Source: Acheta domesticus (taxonomy: Eukaryota > Arthropoda > Insecta > Orthoptera > Gryllidae). Taken from it: a stretch of 64,000 bases of DNA. Positions 1 through 12,774 of the stretch are shown in pieces. Positions within the stretch are counted from its first letter, which is position 1. Every line of letters begins with the position of its first letter. The stretch spans positions 199,823,126 through 199,887,125 of the forward strand of contig JAHLJT010000631.1 in assembly GCA_031308135.1 (NCBI GenBank), read 5' to 3'. Below the pieces are notes generated by a model, which saw nothing but the letters and a program-made list of their open reading frames with translations, was not told the origin of the DNA and searched no databases. The translations under genes were made by a program, and so were the position numbers.

Positions 1-1539
1 TTTACACACTTTCCTCTATAGCGACATTGTCCATCACAATGACCTCTACCTGGGATCCTTCTACACAACCACCACACCTACAAACCCACTTCCAGCTCTG
101 CTGCCAGCCTTTGCCATTCAGCAAACACGACCATTCTCTTTTCTGTTTCTTCTCGGTTGCGGCCATTTTGCGTCGCCTTGTATGTCGCCATCACTATTAC
201 CCTTTGCAGTCACTGTCACTCCCACCGCCTACTCCGCCACGTTGTCACGGTAAAGCCTCCTACACTGTTTTCTATTAATATTAAGCAGCTGGGAAACGTA
301 AACTAGGCACGCAGACAGTGATCTCTTCGGCGACGCCCTTCAATCATTGTAATTTTACACAAATGTTCGAGCAGTTGTTTTGCAGGCTGCAGAATTCTTA
401 AAGGCAGGTTTGTGTTGTGCGCATTTTGGTATTTTGGCATTTTCGAATGCCTTTTCTTGAATAGATAGAAAGTCATAAGTTAAATTTTGAACTGTGTGGC
501 TCACTTTTTCAAAGATCTCTGCAAAATTATTTTCATGAATCTGTGCGAAAAAAAACAAACGAAAACGTAGTGATAATAGAATACAGCAATTTTTTAATAT
601 AGTAAGTCGAAATAGGCCACTGCCCAGAAGTGTGTAATCTTTCTTTAGAAAATTCCATTAGATTTTCTCAGATAGTGATCTTTGTTAGGCATTAATTATA
701 TCTATCACTACTTGAGTGTAACTTATTTTATTGTCTTAAAGAAATATTTGTTATCATGCACATTTCATACCTTCGCGTCTTGGCTTCAATGTCTTTCACA
801 TTCAACCATGCATAAAATTTCTTTATCCAGGGAATGCTAGATGGAATGACGGATTGCCACGGAAGAAAGTCTGAAACATGTGGCGTGTGCAAAATTTCGT
901 AACTTCTTTCATGTATACTAAAGAAGGAAACCTTGACTACATCGCATTCCTGCATGACTATGAATGTTTTCTACTGAAATCTTGGTAGTGTTTTGTAATA
1001 TAAGATTTGGGAAGTCATTGCGTGATATGCAAGGCAACGTGTTTTCCTTTTAGTTATATTTTTTATACACTTTTATGGATGTCGAATCAGACAAGCGTTT
1101 ATTGGTCACATGTAGCGTTTCAAGCATATTTGAAACAAATGAGTACTAATTATAAGATAATCTATGAAGTAAAAGTATTGAATACTGCACCAGTTCTTAA
1201 AAACGAAATGAAATCAATATTTTTTCCCGTTTCATATGAATCTATTCTACAGGTGACGAAATGGAAAGTGCCAAATACTCTTTTCAACGAACTTTTCTTC
1301 ATTTGGTAAAGTATATTATTACACTAAAGCAAGTTAATGAGCTGTGAAACAAGGAACGAAGAAATGCAAAATAGAAGATGATTAATTTTCATGCACATTA
1401 ATGGCATTTCAAGTGTCACGGAGGGATATGTGTCAGAATCGACGATATATTACTATGTTTGCCAAGTGGAAGTGGAAGGAGACCTCCGTCTACCGAACTA
1501 AAATCAGGAGCAAACTTTCCGTCCTTTCTCACGCTGTTT
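1..1539. other. AT-rich intergenic or intronic DNA, no gene recognised
   Basis: Mostly AT-rich unique-looking sequence. Open frames here are under about 100 codons, show no recognisable domain and do not extend across plausible splice sites. No tRNA-like box, inverted repeat or tandem array was seen. Confidence 0.5.
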
Positions 1540-2345
1540 TTTACCGGCATTCTGGCGTCGCCCGAGAGCTGCGTGCCGCAGGAAGGTCGCCCCTTGGGCC
1601 GCGAGGCTGTAAGCGGAGTGACAGCCTGCGAGTGGCGCGTGCTGAGGCGCGGGCTCCGAGTCGGTGTCCCGCCCCGTCCCCTCCCCTTCTCCGCCCCGCC
1701 CACTCCCCTTCTCCGCCCCGCCCACCCGCCCTGCCTCTTCCCGCCCCACCCTGCCTCTTCCCGCCCCGCCGTGCCTCTTCCCGCCCCCGCCCTGCCTTTC
1801 TCCGCTCCGCCCAACCCTCTCTCCGCTCCGCCCAACCTCTCCCCGCTCCGCCCAACATCTACCCGCTCCGCCCGACCTCTCCCCGCTCCGCCCAACCTCT
1901 CCCCGCTCCGCCCCGACCTCTCCCCGCTCCGCCCAACCTCCCTCCGCCCCGTCCCACCACACTCCATCCCGCCCCGCCCCGCCCTGTCCCTCCTCGTCCC
2001 TCCTCGTCCCTTCTCGCTCCGCCGCATCCGCCCCTCCTCACCCTCCTCGCCCCGCCTCGCCCACCATCGTCTTGCCTTCTCCCGCATTGCCCGGCCCCGT
2101 CCGTCCCTCTTTGGCGGCGGCGGCGCCTCTGGCACAAAGACCCCTCTGGGCGAGGCCCTGGCGGCAGGTATCAGAGCGCGAGGGGCGGCGGGAGGCGAAG
2201 ACACGCAGTCGGAGCGCAGCTCCCCCAGCTGCCGCTCGCGAAGGGCGTGGTCGCCTCCTCGCAAGGCGACTGCAGTCCCTCGACGCAGACAGGAGCTCAA
2301 TCTGAGCGGCCACCGTGTCCCCAGGAGAGCGTTTTACCGAATGAG
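1540..2345. other. GC-rich, CpG-rich islet with pyrimidine-rich core
   Basis: A sharp rise in G+C stands out against AT-rich flanks. The centre (about 1670-2100) is almost entirely C and T on the plus strand with many Cs. CpG is abundant. Several frames on both strands stay open together for 100-320 codons, giving Pro/Arg/Ser-rich or Gly/Arg-rich translations, which is what a low-complexity GC-rich tract gives without coding. It could be a promoter-type CpG island, but no gene body is visible on either side. Confidence 0.75.
1800..1945 (+). repeat. Imperfect ~20-bp tandem repeat, C-rich
   Basis: About seven diverged copies of a ~20-bp unit built around CCGCTCCGCCCAACCTCT. Copies differ by small substitutions (for example CATCTA or CGACCT variants) and one copy has an extra C. 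It lies inside the 1.5-2.3 kb islet. Confidence 0.75.
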
Positions 2346-2459
2346 AAGTCTCAATAATAAAACTGCCGCTACCTTCGCAGCATGGTTCGACCGAGGTTTG
2401 GTTCCTAACGGTGGTGGATTTTCGACACTTGCTACTTAGCAAGCATGTGGTAGTTTATT

Positions 2460-2676
2460 ACACTAACTTGCACTTCACTACCACACATGTCGGGATATCA
2501 GTCGAAAGCTTGCACATGCAGCGTGCGTGACTGCGGAGGTGCCCCGCGGGAGAGATACTTTGAGGTGAACCCACCTGTTCGCCGACGTTTAGGTCATCCC
2601 TCAATCTCACGTTCTGGCGGGGGAGGAACATTGCTACTTCACGCAATATAAAATGTAGTACACTTACATGAGTAAT
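2460..2676 (+). mobile_element. SINE-A copy 1, 3' fragment
   Basis: Matches by eye the 3' half of the complete SINE-A at 17126-17703: the CCACACATGTCGGG block, the GAAAGCTT block, the GTGCCCCGCGGGAG-like block and a closing ACTTACATGAGTAATG. The tRNA-like head is missing, so this is a 5'-truncated, diverged copy. Confidence 0.7.
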
Positions 2677-3180
2677 GTCTATTGTAGATAACAAGGCCTG
2701 AAATATTAGTGCATTATAAAATCAAGAAACTGTTGTTGGCTACTAACTAAGGCTTTCGCGACGCATAAGCCCATTTTAAGAAATGATCGACAAATACGGA
2801 AATCTCTAAGGTGATAAACATAATTACCTCAATAATTGCAAGACACATAATCTGAAATGTCGACCTCTTAATCTAAATACAAGCGACAGACAGTAACGAC
2901 TTTGAATAGAATCACTTTGCGAAACATCATAGACAATTACTAGCTGCCTAGTCCCGTAAGAACTAGATCATATTGAATGAGCAGCGCTGTGCGCGCCACC
3001 CGTAATGGAAGGCGTGCCAAGACGGATGCACTTGTGCAACGAAGCGCGAAAGCCGCTCATAAATCGTGACTGCGTTGCAACGATTGAGCACATGCGTTGG
3101 TACGGAGAAGTTTACTGCTCTCTTCATCTCCTTCTTTTAACAACGTCCATTACTCTCCACTCTTATCACTCATTTGCCAC
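2677..3180. other. AT-rich sequence, nothing recognised
   Basis: No gene, array or element boundary seen before the MITE that starts at 3181. Confidence 0.4.
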
Positions 3181-3570
3181 AAAGGGTCCCCCCCGATAAG
3201 ATGGTAATTTTTTTTTCGAGCTTGTTCCAGGCTTCTAAGACATAGTAAAAAATATTTCTTGATTTTTTTTTCGAAAATATTTTGTTGTGTTCGAATTTGG
3301 GCCTGAGAAAATATTGAAAAATATTTTTCTGATAGTCCAAGTTGTGTTCTTATTTATCATATTTTTTTCAGTCTGATAAAATAGTGTTCAGTTGTCGAAA
3401 AAAATTGAAATTAAAAAAACATGTTTTTGGCTATATAGGGGTGTGGGTGGTAGGACGGAGGCTAAGAAACCTTTCAAAAATATTATTTTTATGTTAGAAT
3501 TATAGTGTAACCACTCATATGTAATTTGGTTGAGGGGAACTTTTTACCATCTTATCGGGGGGGACCCTTT
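3181..3570. mobile_element. MITE with perfect 27-bp terminal inverted repeats
   Basis: The 27 bases at 3181-3207 (beginning AAAGGGTCCCCCCCGATAAG) are the exact reverse complement of 3544-3570. The element is 390 bp with an AT-rich non-coding body. CAC occurs directly outside both ends (3178-3180 and 3571-3573), a possible 3-bp target duplication. A 3-bp duplication would suit PIF/Harbinger-type elements, but the superfamily is not certain. The perfect termini point to recent activity. Confidence 0.85.
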
Positions 3571-3577
3571 CACCATA

Positions 3578-3736
3578 GGGAGTTTAAGAACGGCATAGCG
3601 TTACGGTAATCGACAGCAATAATCATCTTCTGCGCATGCGCAGTTCGAATTTCGCATCACTTTCGAGCATCTGATCAAGTGCTGAAGATCGATATTGCTG
3701 TCGATTGGTGTACGTTATGCCATGATTAAACTCCTT
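3578..3736. mobile_element. Second, TA-flanked hairpin MITE next to the first
   Basis: About 45 bases at the left end (GGGAGTTTAAGAACGGCATA onward) pair with the right end read in reverse (AAGGAGTTTAATCATGGCATA onward), with a few mismatches, ending in a shared CGACAGCAATA. TA flanks both ends (3576-3577 and 3737-3738), as for Tc1/mariner-type insertions. It is 159 bp and non-coding. The loop carries the 14-bp palindrome CTGCGCATGCGCAG (3630-3643). It begins only a few bases after the 3181-3570 element. Confidence 0.75.
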
Positions 3737-5254
3737 TATGTGTGTTGGCTATTCTAATTAAACAATAGAAGAGTGTGGTTGATTGTAAAGAAAAATACTT
3801 TTATTAACAATGTGGATGCAAGAAGCAGCCTCTTTCATAAGATGATAAATATAAGATAAGACATTATGCCTCTTTCATAAGATGGAAAAAACGAAAGAAA
3901 TATTACTTTTTAACAAAATTATCTATCCACACATGATTACGATACATATACGGCATAAATATATGGCATAAATACGATAGATGATACAATAAATATATGG
4001 CAAGAATTATCCTTTTCATCTGGATATAACTCGTCCAGCCAAGCGATTATTCTAGTTCCTGGCTACCCTCTGGAGCGGTCGGTTTCTGTGAACCCCTCTT
4101 CCTCGGCTGTTCAGGTTCCGTCGCTTCTTCGCCATTCAACTTTTCTTCCAGTCCCGTTTGTCCGAGCTGTGGCGGCGATTCTCTTTGTTGCGGACTTATT
4201 TGCCTGAGCCGCTACCACCCTTCTGTCGCCCCGTAACAGTTATTTTAAGTGACTTGCGCCCCTTTTTGATTTAATATTCTGGATTGAGCTTTGTCATTTG
4301 AAATAATTATTTACAAGTACATTAGTTAAATGTTTGGATACCAGTGCAGTTTTATTGTTTTTCATTCATGTCAAATTTTCATTGTAAAGCCTTACAGAAA
4401 AACAAAGCAAAACAAAAATTCAATGCATTTTTACCTTCTCACATGTGAACGTTTCTGGGAAATGTATGCCACACGTGCGCGTATGCTCGTGAAGTAACCT
4501 CAACAACGGTCTTTGTGTGACTGCCTGCGCCAACGAAAATTCTTGAGCTGACGTTCCTGCATTGGCTGCCTCTTCGGTTGAGCTTTCTCTGCTGGGAATG
4601 CCCTCCGCAGCGAGCACCGAAATCGTGCTCGTGGGTTCAACATTCCAGACAAGGCAGGACACGCAACACGTCGCTTCAACGATTCTCGGCGGCTTCTTGT
4701 GTTCATTGTCTGGCGGAGTCTTCCACTCCTTGCATTCAGAGGATGTTTTGGTCGAGACAGACTCTATATGTTTAAAATAGTGAGATGGTAAAAATGAAGA
4801 AAGTACGATGAGTTCAGTGCTTTAACAATAGGAATATCATTCTGTGTTGGTTGTTAAGATAAAGTAATTAGTTTTCAGGTATTCAGTAGAGAGTTTCGAT
4901 ATTGCAAAATCAGTAAAACCATTATTTACATAATACTATTGAAACACAAAAGACATGTGATACCGCTTATCTGTGAAGCAGCATTTCATTTTTAGGTGTT
5001 ACAACGTGATTAGATAAGAAGATTTTTGTTACGAGAGAGTTCAACGAGAAAATCTCTGCAATTTATTTTTAACTTTCTGATTGTTTTACATATATTGCTG
5101 ATTAAATACATGGTTTCATCATAACACAATCTTTAACTCTCATAATTATGTTTGCAAATTTGTTTCCACCCATCCAGTACATACTTTTTGCATTGATCGT
5201 CTCGTTCTTCACATATAGCCACCCTCCTACGCATCGACATTTCTAAAAAGTCAA
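3737..5254. other. AT-rich sequence, no gene recognised
   Basis: Only short frames. A small direct repeat (GCCTCTTTCATAAGATG at about 3828 and 3868) is present. The moderately GC-rich stretch at 4440-4740 has overlapping short frames on both strands but no recognisable domain. Confidence 0.45.
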
Positions 5255-6420
5255 GCATTGAGCAATAAAGGACTTGAACGAAGGAAACCCCGTGGGCTAC
5301 TGACCGCCGCCTGCCTCCGTGTGCTCGCTCCGGGCCTTGGCATGCGCGCGCGCGGGCGTTTGAGACCGGCCTCCGCAGTCGATGTGTGTGTGCGAGAGGG
5401 CATTGATATGCAGATGGGGCGGTGCGCTCTGTCAACGGCGCCTGGGCGGACGCCTCTGTTGACCCACGGGCGTCCATTGAGCGCACCCGCGCTGCGCCGC
5501 TCTGCGCCGCTCCGCGCCGCTCCACTCCTCCGCGCCCGAGTGAAAGTAAACGACGGAAGGCGGCGCCGCGTTGCGCTACGCGGCGCGCGGAGCGACGGCG
5601 ACCCACGTTCTCCGCGAATGCCGACTTCCCCGTCCCCTCCCCCTCCCACGCCTCGATCACGATCTCGTCCCGCCCCGCCCCACCCCACCCCATCTTTCGC
5701 TGCCCCGCTCCGACTCGCCGCTCCCTCTCCCCAACCTCACCCTCCCTAACTAACTTATCCATCACCGATTCGCTCCACCCTTTTCCTCTCCTCCTCTCTT
5801 CCTCAACTTATCCTTCCTCCCCTCCCCCCCATACCCTTCCCTCCCTTACTTCCTCCCCAATCCTACTCTCCCCATCCTCCCCTTTCCTCCCCACCATCCA
5901 CCTCTCCCCACCCTCCCCTTCTCTCCCTTCCTACCTTCCCCTTCCCGCCATATCTTTCTCCCCAAACTTATCTTTCCTCCCCTTCCACCTCTTCTATCCT
6001 TCCTACCCTCCCCTTATCACATCCTCCTCCTCTTTCTTCCCCTCCCTTTCTCTCCCTCCCTTCTTCACCCATCCAGCCTTTTCCTCACTACTATCATCTC
6101 CTCCCAATCCTCCCGTCCCTCCATGCCATTCCCCCCTCCCGTCCCTCAATCCCTTCTCTCCCTCCTTACCCTCACCATCCTTCGTAGCCTCCATACAACC
6201 CTTCCTCGCGTCTTCCCCAATCCTCCTCATTTGCTCCGCCTCGCCCCACCCTACCTTGTTCCGCTTCGCTCCGTCCTACCGGCTCCGTCTCTTCCTGCCC
6301 CGTTCCGTCCCGTCCCGTCCCGTCCCATCCCGTTCCATTCCGTCTCCCGTTCCATTCCGTGCCTGGGAAGAGGCCCTGCGGAAGTGCGGTCCACTTTGCA
6401 ATAGGATGCGCTTTCGGATT
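5255..6420. other. GC-rich islet continuing into a long pyrimidine tract
   Basis: CpG-rich at 5280-5630 (including a CGCGCGCGCG run), then strongly C+T on the plus strand to about 6360. Plus-strand frames of 163-339 codons and minus-strand frames of 98-210 codons are open together and translate to Pro/Ser/Leu or Arg/Glu/Gly low-complexity sequence. I do not call them genes. Confidence 0.75.
5630..6360 (+). repeat. ~730-bp polypyrimidine (C/T) tract
   Basis: Almost uninterrupted C and T, with short simple motifs (TCCCCTCC, CTTCCTCC) and a terminal CGTCC repeat (6303-6330). Such a homopyrimidine/homopurine tract is of the type that can form triplex (H-DNA) structures; that is inference from composition. 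Confidence 0.75.
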
Positions 6421-8821
6421 GCTTCCTTGAATCATTCATGATGCTTGCTCTGGTTAAGGCACACGAGTGCGCATCGCCAATTTTCTCCAGAGGAGAAGTA
6501 GCGGCGAATTGAGGATGAGATGAAGGCCATCTTCGCGTGCGCAGCACGATTCGAATTCATCCTAAGAATGATTTTGTGGAAGTTACTTTTTTTCCAATTT
6601 CTCCAATTTGGATTGCTTAATTCGAACATTTCCAACTAAAGAAATCGTAAAAGTTATAACTAGGTATAGATAAACTGTGAACCTGGGAGAGATTAATACT
6701 TTTGTAACAGAGACATCGAAGTCTTAAAGATACTAAGCATCCCCATAACCAATTCACATTACGGACACAAAGAAATTTATCCTGTTAAAACGTGTCTGCA
6801 TGATCTACAAGACCCTGTATTTGAATAACCTTTTGTATATCGTAATATTTCGTATTAACTTTTGCCTCTACTAAAAGGTCTTGGCAATTTTTTAAATGAA
6901 TTGCCACAGGTATTTATGCTATGCTCGAAAAATTATTAAATGTCTCAAATTTACCATTTGGATTGAAATAACTTCCATTATTCAAGGCGATAGTTTTGTT
7001 TATTTTTTACCTAATCATATGATACGGTAATTTAAAATCCATAGTTAATGAACATTGTGTAAATTTTTACAACAATGGTGTTCTTGTTAACATTTTTAGA
7101 TCCTTGAATCGGCCATTTTGTCCCTACTTCGCCCTGAACCTCCAAATTGCCCCTGCTGGAACGAAAAAAATAAGGGTCGTGCTTTTGTTACTAACCCTCA
7201 CCTCAGATCTCCATCAAAGGCTCTGAAATTCACCAAATGTATATGTATATTTAGAGCTGTGTTTCTAAATAGAATTTTGACTTTGTAAAAAGAATTGCAT
7301 TTTATTAATTTCATATTACTTCAGAGGGAGATCGCAAATGAACTTGTAGTAGTTTATTGATTATTTAAATTTAAATATAATGCATCAAATTTTCTTTGTT
7401 TCAGGTGAGACATCCACACAGTTGCAGTCGTAAGGTACTGGCAGGAGAGGACTTCGAATTCAGAAGTAAGAAGCGTGATTTTATTGCGTAACAGTTTGTT
7501 TTTGCACGAATAATTCCCCTAACGTTGTTAATAATTCCCGCAATGTTGTTGACATTTAGTGAAAACAAAAACGTTCGCCAGTGCAATAAGTTAAGTGTAA
7601 TGTGTAGGGCAGTAGATTTCCCAGCGGTAATGTGCAGACGAAGAGAATTAGCGTGTTGGCGCCAGACCGCGATTTTCTCTGCACAAGCCTTGGCAAAAGC
7701 CTTCTCTAAGTGAATCAGGGACGGAACACAGGACGAACCCCTATCCGCAAACAGCTCCAGAACAAAGACTATCATAGCGTCGAGGGCGAGGCACTGAGTT
7801 TGTCCTCCCCCTCACTTGAAAGCTTGTTTACATTGGCACACGGCGACGGGCGGCTGACAGGAAGTGATGTCACGAAGAGGCCTCTGTCGCAGGAGGTTGG
7901 GGATGTAGACGCCAGAGCCATGCGGATTGACGTTTATCCATGGACAGTTCAGGATCACGGCATGAATATTGACGGAATTTGGCCTTTTTAACGATACAAT
8001 TTTTTGGAACTTCTTGGGGAAACTTATTCGGGATGCTATGGATTTTTTTTATCATGGAAGTGCTATTGACTTTTTTGAAACGTGTCAGCTGTACCATAAT
8101 AAACAGATGGAATTGGACATTCCAGTTGGTGCGGTGTATTTTTGTTACGAGATTTGAGGTTATAATTAATGACATTAGTTGGTTGCAAAGATGGGATAAC
8201 AATCATATTATAAGTTTTGGAATTTTGTGTTTGAGTTTAAGAAACTTACAAAGTTTGCTAATTTTCAGGCTCTCAAATTTCCACAAAGAAAGTCCTCTCA
8301 CAAAAACAGTTTCTCGGTGTGAGAAGTTTGAGTGTTAACAGGATCCTAAGCTAATTTACAGGCAGGCTCTGAAAGGCGTCTCAAAGACGTTCATTTCATT
8401 CTTGTTTTGATGTGGAGAAGCGCGGAAAATGACTCCCAGACGCCGAGAATACGACTTGGCACTCTCCCGTGCTTCCGGGACACGAGAAAAGCATCAGGAT
8501 TTCCTGGAGCGCGCTCTACAAACGCAGGCGTCGGAGCATTTGCTCCGGCAGATGTGTGTTTATTCCGTGCTCTCCAGCCTCTTTGTTCTGACGGGGCCGG
8601 TTTTAGCTCGACAGGACATGCGGTTTCTGTACGCATCAGTCATGACGGAGCGTCAAGTTCCCATTGTGCGGGGGAAAGGAAACGGTTCTCACGTAAAGGC
8701 GCAATGCGAGGTGAGTTATGAAAGGGTTGCGGAGACTGAGTTTCATCCTGTTTGTGGTACTGAGGTCGCGGAGCAGAAAGGGCACGTGTGGACATGAGCT
8801 AGTTGCTCAGCACACGTAGGG
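6421..8821. other. Mostly AT-rich sequence, no gene recognised
   Basis: Frames of up to 124 codons occur (for example 7401-7775 minus and 8429-8797 plus) but overlap frames on other strands and show no domain. 8400-8780 is a weakly GC-rich patch. Confidence 0.45.
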
Positions 8822-9052
8822 CACTGGCGGATCCAGGGTAGGCAGGGGGCCATTCCCCTCACCCAAAAGGTCTAGAGTTTTCGTTTATCTTCCTTTATTT
8901 GGCAAAATTGATTTAAATATTTATGTTAAAATTATGTATTTAACGAAAAATTTTTATAGTATATCTACAGTACATAAATAATATACAATACAATAACGAA
9001 TATGTTTATTATTTAACAAAAATCCCCCCAATGATGGCTAAATCCACCTCTG
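8822..9052. mobile_element. Possible MITE with imperfect terminal inverted repeats
   Basis: The left end reads CACTGGCGGATCCAG; the right end in reverse complement reads CAGAGGTGGATTTAG, 10 of 15 identical, and both are followed by a G-rich run. The interior is AT-rich and non-coding. No convincing target-site duplication is visible, so the call is tentative. Confidence 0.45.
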
Positions 9053-11611
9053 CACAAGCGGTGCTAAAGGGAGAGGAGTTGCTCGAACAATTTTTACAGA
9101 TTGCGATGGCGTCATTTATTCATTTATAATGAAGATTACGTTAAAATAAAAAGGAAACTTTTTTCAACTCGCAGTAAACTTAATACTGTCGAAGAAAACA
9201 GAAAATGTACTTATGTGGAAGTTTTGTAGGGAAATTACACAATACAATTGTATTAGGTATTAATGAAACAGCATGAAATAATTTTATTGCATAGAACATA
9301 GTTCACTTTAGAAAACTTAAATAATAAAACATATTTGTCGTACATATTTTATAACAGAGAAATAACTGAAGTCATATACGAAGTCGTTGCAAGAACAAAA
9401 TATGTGACAGCAGGGTGACTCATCTCATAAAATTTATCTTAAACTACAATTATTTTTCTCGATACTTCATGTCACGTAATTGGGAATCGTCGCTCTGTAT
9501 GTAGAACTTGTGAAAGCATGTGTCCGTTCTTGCGAATTTCTGTTTTCTCATCAAGGAAACTGTTTGTTGTGTGTATCTTCCATTTTATAGGAAACGGCTC
9601 ATTAGACAGATACTTCTCGTACATGTAAAGATTTTAACAAGACTTTGTCATGCATGTTATATGTATTATTCCGGTGTTTTTCGTATAATGGATTCTAAAA
9701 GGACCAATTTCAAGGTACATGTTTGAATGATAATTCGGCGTGACTACTTCGCAAATTCGGCACGGCAACAGACAAATTCGTTACAAGTTATGTATTTGAA
9801 GTTTTAAAGAAATGGAAATAACACATTGAACACATTCTTTTTTTTAAGAATCACTTGTAATTTCTTCTGTTATCTGATGTAAACTTCATATTAAGTAGTC
9901 GTCGAATTACATTTTTCTCGGTCGGAACGCGGAAACGTATGGTGCATGTTCTGCTAGTATTGAGCTGATTAAAGACTGTACGAGTACATGCATCTTTCAT
10001 TAATGATATCATCAATACAATCTCTAGAAGTATAAACAAACATATTTTACTTTCCCAAATCCCTTTATATATTTAGTGTAGAAAAATTTACCTATTGTAT
10101 GTTATGTAAAATATCGATGCGATAAATGTACATTCCGTGATTCCGTATTCCGTGATTTTCACGGAAATACATATTTTGAAGGTCCCCAGTACTGAAAAAA
10201 TTATTTTCTTCAATACACTCATTCGTCCATCTGTGAGCAGCGAAAATAGAGAAATCGGCTGCAATTTTTTACCAACATTTTATTATGATGGAGTACTGCT
10301 ACAGAATCCACTGAATTCTGTAGAATAAGGGTGATTTTTGGTCAAATTTGTAGATTCGTAAACTTACACGCTCAAGTATTAAATCCAAGCTTAGACAAAC
10401 TTTTTTATGAGCTGGGAACGCGGGTACATGTACTGGGCTAATGTAGTAATGTCAAAGTGTCACGTTGCTAGTCGTGAATACATAATATGAAATCGAATTT
10501 AAACGTGCTAAAATTTCAGTATAATTTACTGTTATAAACAATATTACGTAACCTTTATAGGAAAGGATGTGCATATGCTGTTGTAGCACCACTACTTCAG
10601 AGTTCCTGATCCTTCATTTGGATGGTGGGATTGCAGTTTCCTTAAATAATTTTTTATTCCTTTTATTTTTTCATAATTTATAGAGACTGTTACGTTCGTA
10701 TTGCTCTCACCAAGGACTTTGAATCTACATAAAAGGATACGGCACGCGTAAATAGAAGCTACATGGTCACTTTGCGTAGTCTGAGAGATAATGAGAGTAG
10801 AGAACCACGTTCTCTGTACGGAACTATGTAGATTAATCGTTCATTGAATAGTCGTCTAATTTCCATTCTCTCTTAATTCCTAGAATATTTCTTAAGGAAC
10901 GAGAGTTGGAAGGATGATTGGAATAAAAGTGATTTATTTTTAAGGGGATGATAAGTTTATACATAGGCGCATGTCACATGTTCACGAAATTGTGTCCTTT
11001 GAAAAATGAACTAATGAACATCGTTGGATCACTTAAGATTTGATTGCATTGGAGTCATTTATCTAATTTCATTAAAAAAAACATTGCGGCTTAAAGCACG
11101 CAATTCAACAAATTATACACATTTTAAAAATAAATTAATGTGATTTGGTATGCAAGAAAAATTATAATAGTCATTTTTATTTTTCAGTCACAATGGTGTG
11201 GTTTTTCAATAGTCTAATTCATTATATATTAATTTTATTAAAAGGTGTCACCCTAATTGTTAGCCTAGGTAGTACGCGTAGGAACTTTAAGGGGTGTGAC
11301 TTGGGTTGCACTTCAGTGAACCATCACTCAGAACTACATTCTAGTTCATTGCTTTCCGACGCAGACGTTCTTCGTGGGTCATTATCATGATCTCTCATTT
11401 CTTTTACGAAGAAGGAAAGAATAACCTACCACAAAATTTTAGTACAGATGTCTTAAATTAGTTTACATTTCCATCATCACGCCGAGATTATTTTTAACTT
11501 ATTTCAAGCAAGTTAAAAAAATTACTAATTGGTTAATAAAATAATTAATGGATTCTTTTCTTCAAGTCTAGTTCCCTTGATTTCGTGATCTAATGTACTT
11601 GGAAATGCATA
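9053..11611. other. AT-rich sequence, no gene recognised
   Basis: Short frames only. 10150-10320 has a weak resemblance to repeat family D (a CGTCCATCTGTGAGCAGCG segment like that in the 31.4-kb copy). Nothing else stands out. Confidence 0.45.
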
Positions 11612-12187
11612 CTTACGGGGTCGTCCATAAATTACGGAACGCTAAGGAGGGGAGGGGGTTTGAGTCAACGTTACGCTGCGTTAGGGGTAGGGGGTGTTAC
11701 GTAATGCTGATTTTTGTTTTTTAATTTTTAATATTTGCTGAAAAAATTACTTTGAAGAAAGTATGATATATAAATTGTTAAATAAATGCCAATATTTTTT
11801 ATCAATGATATATTGTTTGAATCTGTTAGATTACAAAGAAAATATTTAAAACTTATCTATAGTGTATTCTCGAAGCGAATTAAATTAGCGCGTAGACACC
11901 GGCCCCCATAGGTCATCCATGACGGCGTGTGCACGGCTTGCCAGAAATTTTCTTGCCTATGCGTCCTTCATTTAGAAATTGTTCTCAATTTGACTGTTGC
12001 ATGCACTCCGCATCGCCAATTATTTCTAACTTTAATTATCATGAATCCTTATAACACAAATACAATTAATACAATTCATTTTTATTAGAGAGGGGTTCAA
12101 GTGCACGTCATGTGTGTTACAGGGGGTGAGGGGGGTGTTCAAAATACTCCACAATTTGCCTTACGTAATTTATGGGCGGCCCCTAAG
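11612..12187. mobile_element. 576-bp TA-flanked inverted-repeat element
   Basis: The left end CTTACGGGGTCGTCCATAA continues to ATTACG; the right end in reverse complement is CTTAGGGGCCGCCCATAA, also continuing to ATTACG. TA lies directly outside both ends (11610-11611 and 12188-12189). Inside each end is a G-rich block. No transposase frame is visible, so it is non-autonomous. TA duplication suits the Tc1/mariner group, but other TA-targeting elements are possible. Confidence 0.7.
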
Positions 12188-12774
12188 TACAAATTTAAGA
12201 CTCTCGTCCATCCATTGTTTTTGTTCAAAATATTTTCACATGGGGCAAATTACAATAGCTGTATATCACGACAAATCGCAAAAGTGTTTACACCTTTATT
12301 TTTAAAGTAACAGATCGGAACTTGTTGACTTGGTAAAAAAAGCTTACAATGCTCATACATAATAGCACGTGTAATCGTGTGGTAACAGATGTTATCAGCA
12401 CTCACGTTTTGCGAGTTTGTGGTTTGAGAGCGTCCTGCATTCAACGAAGCATAACGATTGTTTTTATACTTAAGTGTTGATGGCGGATGATGTCTATGAT
12501 CGTGGCCTGAACAGGAACGTGCCGTAGTTTGAATGGTAGTTCAACACAATTTTTGAGATCTCAATGTTTTCAATGTCAAATATTTCCAAGCTTGTTCCTG
12601 AAAATATTAAATTAAAAAAAAATCTGTATACTTATGAGCGTACATTTATGTATTTATTCAGAGTAAAAATAAGAAGACATTTTTACGAAAAAAATCTAAA
12701 GTCAGGGCTACATTTTTCTCGTTTAGTGTCGAAAGACCGGAGGATCCTTGTTTACACCTTACACTTTCCTACTT

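Noticed and set aside
1401..2442. Overlapping 134-326-codon frames on both strands
   Set aside because: The C/T-rich islet lacks A/T-rich stop codons, so many frames are open by composition; translations are low complexity.
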